Below, in pieces: positions 1 through 4,534 of a stretch of DNA of 7,396 nucleotides. Source of the DNA: Candidatus Aegiribacteria sp. GTDB taxonomy: Bacteria; Fermentibacterota; Fermentibacteria; Fermentibacterales; JCC-6. The stretch covers positions 1-7,396 of the forward strand of contig DAOWJX010000270.1 in assembly GCA_030640155.1 (NCBI GenBank), written 5' to 3'. Below the pieces are notes generated by a model. That model did not search any database. It had not been told where the DNA came from and worked only from the letters and a program-made list of their open reading frames with translations. Made by a program: the position numbers and the translations under genes. The stretch's first letter is position 1; every line of letters begins with the position of its first letter.

Positions 1-27
1 CTTTCTGGAAATGGAAATAGACAATGA
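1..27 (+). CDS. 3' end of an upstream gene, possibly a tandem alkaline-phosphatase-family paralogue (partial)
   Basis: Reading from base 1 gives LSGNGNRQ and then a TGA at 25-27. This TGA overlaps the ATG of the next gene (24-26) in an ATGA arrangement, the usual sign of translational coupling. The visible tail resembles the C-terminus of the downstream phosphatase (GRDIFSGNGS), and the DNA shares GGAAATGG in the same place. The inference is that the upstream gene encodes a related phosphatase-family enzyme. Only eight codons are visible and the other two frames also run a short way before stopping, so both the reading frame and the identity are tentative. Confidence 0.4.
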   Translation, partial: LSGNGNRQ

Positions 28-1994
28 AGCGTCGCGAATTTCTTAAGCTGGCAGCTCTTTCTCCAGCAGCTCTTCTGGCATTGAAAACCGGTTGTGCAAG
101 ACCAAATTCATTCGCAAAGCGCGTAATTGTACTCGGAATCGATGGATTAGATCCATTTCTTCTTCGGAGCTTCATTCATGAAGGGGTTATGCCTAACGCT
201 GCAAGGATGACAAGTTATGCTGGGTTGAACAGGCTTGGAACAAGCAATCCCCCCCAGAGTCCGGTTGCCTGGTCGAATTTCATAACAGGATACGGTCCGG
301 ATGTTCATGGAATATTTGATTTTATTCACAGAAATCCATCCACTATAGCTCCCTATCTGTCCACATCACGAGTTGTCGGACCTGGCAGGACAATAAGTAT
401 AAGTGACTGGAGATTACCATTATCCGGAGCGAAAGTTGAGTTACTCCGCAAAGGTGAACCCTTCTGGAACAAGTTGACGGCCGAGGGTATCCCTGTTAAG
501 CTTGTCAAACTTCCGGTCGACTTCCCTCCTGATAAAGGTAAAGCGACTATACTTTCCGGTCTTGGCACACCGGATATGCGAGGCAGCCAGGGAAGCTTTA
601 CGTTCTTCACAGATGATGCAAGATCAATATCGAACGATACTTCAGGAGGCGTTGTAGTAGCGGTTCGAGATTATGGCGATAACTGCTACAGATGTTCTAT
701 AAAAGGACCTGAGAACTCAATGCGCGCTGGAAATCCGGAAATGGAGATTGAAGCTGAGGTCCGGGTTGACAGAGTCGCGAATGCGGCAAGAATTGACATT
801 CAGGGCATCAGCCACGTCCTTGCTGCCGGTGAGTGGAGTCCATGGATAAGAATGCGCTTTGATGCAATCCCGCATATATCCAGTGTCAGCGCAATTGGCA
901 GATTCTATATGAAGGAGATTACTCCGAAGCTGAAACTCTATCTGTCTCCCCTGAATATAGATCCGCTTGATCCCGCATTGCCTATTTCCACACCAGCCGG
1001 TTACAGCAGCGATCTGGCAAGGAATCTTGGAGGATTCTATACGCAGGGCTTTCCCGAGGATACAAAGGCTCTTTCAAGGGGAATTCTTTCGGATGAAGAA
1101 TATCTCCAGCAGGCCTGGATAGTGCTTCAGGAGCGACTCGATCTGTTCCACCATGAACTTAGCAGGTTCCGTGATGGCCTCTTCTTCTTCTATTTCAGTT
1201 CTCTGGATCTGAATTTACATATGTTCTACAGAGTACTCGATTCGAATTCACCTCTTCACGCAACCACAAGTCCCCGTTTCAAGGGAGCAATTCGAGAGTT
1301 GTACATGCAGATCGATTCTGTAATTGGCCATGCACTTGATGCGAAAGATGCAAATACCGAAGTAATTGTACTCTCCGATCATGGTTTTGCTCCCTTCAAC
1401 CGGTCATTCAATCTTAATACATGGCTCGCTTCAGAAGGTTATGCAACGATCAATTCTCCAAATTTAAGAAACCGGGACATGTTTGCGGCAATAGACTGGT
1501 CATCTACAGCGGCTTATGGTCTTGGACTTAATTCCCTCTTCATCAACAGAGCCGGCCGGGAGGATAATGGATCGGTTCCCACTGAACAGGTTCAGGATCT
1601 GCTCCTCCGGTTGAAGTATGATCTTGAATCAGTTACGGATCCCGCCAGCGGAAGGAGAGTTATCGATAATGCATATATCACTTCCGAGATATATCCAGGT
1701 CCTCTCCCTGCCTACGCTCCCGATATGATAATCGGCTACGCGAGGTGTTATCGATCTTCCTGGGAAACTACCCTTGGCAGCTTTCCGGAAGAGATTATCA
1801 CGGATAACCTTGATCCATGGAGCGGAACTCACTGTATTGATCCCGCTGCTGTTCCTGGAGTTCTGCTTTCCACAGTACAACCGGGAGTTGAGAACCCTAA
1901 TCTGATGGATATGGGGAGAAGTATTGCGGGACTTTTTGATATTCCTGTTCTTCCACCTGGCGGAAGAGATATTTTCAGTGGAAATGGCTCTTAA
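24..1994 (+). CDS. Exported alkaline-phosphatase-superfamily protein (type I phosphodiesterase/nucleotide pyrophosphatase-like)
   Basis: This is a metal-dependent phosphoesterase of the alkaline phosphatase superfamily, probably acting outside the cytoplasmic membrane on a phosphodiester or pyrophosphate. The N-terminus has a twin-arginine motif (KRREFLK, residues 2-8) and a hydrophobic stretch to about residue 20. Cys24 follows in LKTGC, a poor lipobox because Lys is at -3, so lipidation is uncertain. The expected metal and catalytic positions are all visible: Asp40 in GIDGLD, Ser79 as likely nucleophile in PPQSPVAWSNFITG, Asp395 and His399 in LDLNLHMF, Asp452-His453 in SDHGF, and His603 in SGTH. 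Residues about 185-345 form an inserted region containing LYLSPLNIDPLDP and GGFYTQGFPEDTKAL, which I recall as typical of bacterial proteins annotated only as 'alkaline phosphatase family protein'. The start is the only good ATG, with a weak GGAA at 13-16, and it overlaps the upstream stop. The gene abuts the next one with no gap. The superfamily is secure; the substrate is unknown. Confidence 0.9.
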   Translation: MKRREFLKLAALSPAALLALKTGCARPNSFAKRVIVLGIDGLDPFLLRSFIHEGVMPNAARMTSYAGLNRLGTSNPPQSPVAWSNFITGYGPDVHGIFDFIHRNPSTIAPYLSTSRVVGPGRTISISDWRLPLSGAKVELLRKGEPFWNKLTAEGIPVKLVKLPVDFPPDKGKATILSGLGTPDMRGSQGSFTFFTDDARSISNDTSGGVVVAVRDYGDNCYRCSIKGPENSMRAGNPEMEIEAEVRVDRVANAARIDIQGISHVLAAGEWSPWIRMRFDAIPHISSVSAIGRFYMKEITPKLKLYLSPLNIDPLDPALPISTPAGYSSDLARNLGGFYTQGFPEDTKALSRGILSDEEYLQQAWIVLQERLDLFHHELSRFRDGLFFFYFSSLDLNLHMFYRVLDSNSPLHATTSPRFKGAIRELYMQIDSVIGHALDAKDANTEVIVLSDHGFAPFNRSFNLNTWLASEGYATINSPNLRNRDMFAAIDWSSTAAYGLGLNSLFINRAGREDNGSVPTEQVQDLLLRLKYDLESVTDPASGRRVIDNAYITSEIYPGPLPAYAPDMIIGYARCYRSSWETTLGSFPEEIITDNLDPWSGTHCIDPAAVPGVLLSTVQPGVENPNLMDMGRSIAGLFDIPVLPPGGRDIFSGNGS

Positions 1995-2816
1995 GTGATT
2001 TTCAATATTATTGGAAGTGTTCTGAAACTGGTTCTGGATATAGTACTACTTCCTTTTCGATCCATCCCTTCTATATGGGGACTTTTATTCATTTCTATGC
2101 TTGCAGGTCTTGTGATGATCAGCATTTTCAGATTGGCATCCAATCAGAAGAAGATTTCACGTCTCAGAAAGAAAATGCTTGGGGAGATATTCGGCATACT
2201 TCTTCATGTAAGCAGTCCTTTAACTGTGATGAGATTTGCCGGGCGGCTTATCTTGAGCAATACTCTATATCTTCTGTATATTATTAAACCCCTGTTAGTT
2301 ATAGCTATACCTTTCATGTTGATATGGGGACAGCTTGATGCCAGATACGGAACTGATATCGGAAATCAGAATACACCTGTCACGGTTACGATCGAATACG
2401 AGGATTCTCTTCCGGAGAGAGATAATATCACTGTGATCGGCACCGGCATTGAGATAAAACCACCTGTTGTCATGGTGGATACCCTCAGGCAGGTCAGTTT
2501 CAGGATAATATTCGAGGAGGGAATTATCGGCAGCCTCGATGTTAATGGAACATCATCCACTATGGGCGCAACCGGTTTATGGAATGGAGCGATAATTCTC
2601 AGAGGATTTGATGGTGGGAATGCTCTGAAGCGCCTTTTCTGTCCCTGGGTAGGTCGTGCAGCACTTGCAGATTCCGGACCCATTTCAGGATGGTATTCTC
2701 TTAAGGCTGTCCGCTACAGGATTCTTGGAGGACACCGGTCCTGGCTGGCGGTATTTGTTGTATTCTCTTCTGTTTCCGCGATTGCAGGCGCAAAAATATT
2801 TAATGTGAAAATATAG
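1995..2816 (+). CDS. Conserved integral membrane protein of unknown function, phosphatase-linked
   Basis: The function is not established. The protein begins with GTG immediately after the TAA of the phosphatase gene; GGAAATGG (1980-1987) could serve as a weak ribosome binding site. Visible parts in order are a hydrophobic, possibly re-entrant N-terminus (1-22), a membrane helix (about 28-46), a basic stretch rich in Lys and Arg (50-61), an amphipathic region, a second membrane helix (about 93-111) with KPLLVIAIP, and then the motif QLDARYG (113-119). A predicted beta-rich extracytoplasmic domain follows (about 120-245), and a last membrane helix (about 249-266) precedes the very C-terminal residues FNVKI. 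From memory, the KP...P...QLDxRYG pattern and this ending recur in unannotated bacterial membrane proteins. The arrangement of helix, basic cytoplasmic loop and helix loosely recalls the Oxa1/YidC/EMC3 (DUF106) insertase superfamily, but that is only an inference. Its position suggests it works with the exported phosphatase. Confidence 0.85.
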   Translation: MIFNIIGSVLKLVLDIVLLPFRSIPSIWGLLFISMLAGLVMISIFRLASNQKKISRLRKKMLGEIFGILLHVSSPLTVMRFAGRLILSNTLYLLYIIKPLLVIAIPFMLIWGQLDARYGTDIGNQNTPVTVTIEYEDSLPERDNITVIGTGIEIKPPVVMVDTLRQVSFRIIFEEGIIGSLDVNGTSSTMGATGLWNGAIILRGFDGGNALKRLFCPWVGRAALADSGPISGWYSLKAVRYRILGGHRSWLAVFVVFSSVSAIAGAKIFNVKI

Positions 2817-2818
2817 CG

Positions 2819-2826
2819 AAAGGAGA
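2819..2826 (+). promoter_or_regulatory. Ribosome binding site of the ribbon-helix-helix gene
   Basis: AAAGGAGA contains a full AGGAG core (2821-2825) four bases before the ATG at 2830. It is the strongest Shine-Dalgarno in the plus-strand block, where the other genes rely on weak GGAA-type sites or on coupling. The small protein may therefore be made at a higher rate than the membrane protein before it. Confidence 0.8.
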
Positions 2827-2829
2827 ATC

Positions 2830-3027
2830 ATGCAAAAACTTAAGCTGAAACTTGACAGTGAAACAATTGAAAGGATAAGAAAAGTATCTGAAGTCGGGGG
2901 TTATTCATCTCCGGAAGAGTTTGTCATTCATATCATTGAGCGTGAACTGGATGCTCTGGATACCGGCAATACTGAATCCGAAGAAGAGATCCGCAGAAAG
3001 ATGGAAGGCCTCGGCTACATCGAATAA
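2830..3027 (+). CDS. Small ribbon-helix-helix (CopG/Arc-like) protein
   Basis: The protein has 65 residues. It opens with a short strand of alternating type (KLKLKLDSETIERI, residues 3-16), continues with a helix (about 10-19), a GGYSSPEEF turn (23-31) and a second helix (about 29-42). This is the layout of the ribbon-helix-helix fold, in which two chains pair through the strand to bind DNA. An acidic linker (EEE near 51-53) leads to a terminal KMEGLGYIE element. From memory, similar small proteins with a GLGYI ending are found beside alkaline-phosphatase-family genes. It starts 13 bases after the membrane protein stop with a strong AGGAG and is the last gene of the plus-strand operon. It may regulate this operon or act as an adaptor; no toxin gene is adjacent, so an antitoxin role has no support here. 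Confidence 0.75.
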   Translation: MQKLKLKLDSETIERIRKVSEVGGYSSPEEFVIHIIERELDALDTGNTESEEEIRRKMEGLGYIE

Positions 3028-3103
3028 GCGATATTTTGTGTTACAGTGGGAATCTGAAACGAATCTCTCACGGTATTCTACAGGAATCCATGATTAATAA
3101 CGA

Positions 3104-4534
3104 CTATTCATCCAGCAGCGTTACAACGGCTGGTTCGCAGCTTTCACCACCACTGACTGTATATACACCAGCGGGAAGTCTGTCACCGCTGTAACCAGTC
3201 CCGTCCCAGACACCAATTCCATCAGCAACCGGAATCTCTGCCATCAGGCGGCCAGTTAGATCATAAACTGATAGCTCAATAACAGCTCCGCCGGTTACAA
3301 GGAACTCAACGCTGCCGCAGAAGGGATTGCAGGAGGGTTCTATGATTGTAAGCACTGTTCCCTGTTCTGAAGATTCCTCCTCTTCCTCAAGCCCGAGACT
3401 GGCGGCATTGAACCAGCCGAAGGTGGGGTATCTGCCGAAAATCGGCTCTTCTTCACCCTGTCCGTAAATAACATACAGATTACCCTCGGAGTCAACCACG
3501 CCGTCAACATTAGCAAGTTGTTCAGGATCCTCATCACCGTGATCGTATGCAGCTGTGGGTTCTACAAGGAGGTTTCCATCATTATTCATGACGATATACC
3601 ACAGGATCTCGTTATAGTAGCTATCAACCCATACAAGGTAGAATTTCTCGTTGCCGGGAAATGGCAATAAATCCATCATAGTGCTTACAAGCATGTCAGG
3701 TGACTCACTGACAACTATCCATTTATGGTTCTCAAGATCCCCGGTTCGGCCATTAAGTCTCCAGAAACCATACCTGCTCGGATAACCGCTGATACCCACG
3801 CGGCCTACTACTATAAGATCCCCGTTGCTGTCGACAGCAAGACCGGGATATCGAGCCATATCTCCTACATCATTCGTGAAATCATACAATGGGACAGTGA
3901 TATTACCTTCAAGATCGTACTGCATATACATGTAAGTTTGCCAGCCATCCCCCAGGATAAGATGAACCCTGTCTCCATCAACAAGAAGCATGCCGATGAT
4001 CCATGCCTCTGGGATCATCCAGGTGTACTCCTCAATGAAACCCGATCCCTCAGCCGGTGTCCACACTGCATAATACACATCCTGGCCGATGTTGCGAAGG
4101 ACATGGAGTCTTCCAAGGGAATCAGGACAGGCCCGGATTAAACCGTAATCAGTGTACTCCGTAAAAAGATAAGTCGCAGGAGTTACTTCACTGCCGTCCT
4201 CAAGACTGCGTATGCAGTAGTAAACAGGATTGTACTCGCGCCAGAATGCCATCAGGCTATCGTTCATGTAAACATCACTTAGATAAGCGCTGTTTGTATC
4301 CCTGGATATCATTGTATCGGGAATGACTGTTGTTCCATCCAGTAGAAATACTTTGTAAGCAATCCTGGGATCAAGCTGGTAGTCAGACCATAACAAATGG
4401 AATCGATCATATTCATCCATGGTTATATGTTGGTATGGTTGCGAACTGTTCGGCTCCTCTGTGACAACTATCGGATAACTCCAGCCGGGACCCACCGTTA
4501 CATTAACAAGTGACAGAAGCAGCAGAACTATCAT
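3104..4534 (-). CDS. Secreted beta-propeller-like protein with type IX-secretion-like C-terminal sorting tail
   Basis: I do not recognise a named function for this 476-residue protein. It starts with a short hydrophobic signal segment (IVLLLLSLV, residues 2-10) without the usual N-terminal positive charge. An in-frame TGA lies directly before the ATG, so no longer start is possible. Residues about 35-375 carry repeated strand motifs of the form 'DxxGxLxV' (DSLGRLHV at 138, DSNGDLIV at 235, DSEGNLYV at 348) and RFHLLWSD (44-51), as in sialidase-like or NHL-like propellers. An acidic linker EEEEESSEQ (383-391) precedes a C-terminal Ig-like domain (about 393-476) with VYDLTGRL, GVWDGTGYSGDRLPAGVYTV and paired Cys402/Cys406. 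This is the FlgD/Por-secretion C-terminal type used for export across the outer membrane in FCB bacteria. Its ATG overlaps the stop of the C25 peptidase gene (ATGA), so the two are co-translated. Confidence 0.85.
   Translation of the reverse strand: MIVLLLLSLVNVTVGPGWSYPIVVTEEPNSSQPYQHITMDEYDRFHLLWSDYQLDPRIAYKVFLLDGTTVIPDTMISRDTNSAYLSDVYMNDSLMAFWREYNPVYYCIRSLEDGSEVTPATYLFTEYTDYGLIRACPDSLGRLHVLRNIGQDVYYAVWTPAEGSGFIEEYTWMIPEAWIIGMLLVDGDRVHLILGDGWQTYMYMQYDLEGNITVPLYDFTNDVGDMARYPGLAVDSNGDLIVVGRVGISGYPSRYGFWRLNGRTGDLENHKWIVVSESPDMLVSTMMDLLPFPGNEKFYLVWVDSYYNEILWYIVMNNDGNLLVEPTAAYDHGDEDPEQLANVDGVVDSEGNLYVIYGQGEEEPIFGRYPTFGWFNAASLGLEEEEESSEQGTVLTIIEPSCNPFCGSVEFLVTGGAVIELSVYDLTGRLMAEIPVADGIGVWDGTGYSGDRLPAGVYTVSGGESCEPAVVTLLDE

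Noticed and set aside
249..255. Run of seven C just before the phosphatase nucleophile Ser79, a possible slippage or phase-variation site.
   Set aside because: It is simply two CCC proline codons followed by CAG within a conserved PPQSP motif; seven bases is short and there is no other sign of variation.
2830..3027. Antitoxin of a toxin-antitoxin pair.
   Set aside because: The preceding gene encodes a membrane protein with an external domain and the next gene is convergent; no toxin-sized partner is present.
3028..3103. Possible bidirectional terminator between the convergent genes: GTGGGA (3046-3051) can pair with TCTCAC (3066-3071).
   Set aside because: The stem is only six pairs with one wobble, the loop is 14 bases, and no T tract follows on either strand.
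3725..4141. Plus-strand open frame of 138 codons opposite the propeller gene.
   Set aside because: It lies wholly inside the minus-strand gene, which has clear domain motifs; its own translation shows no recognisable fold and it has no convincing ribosome binding site.
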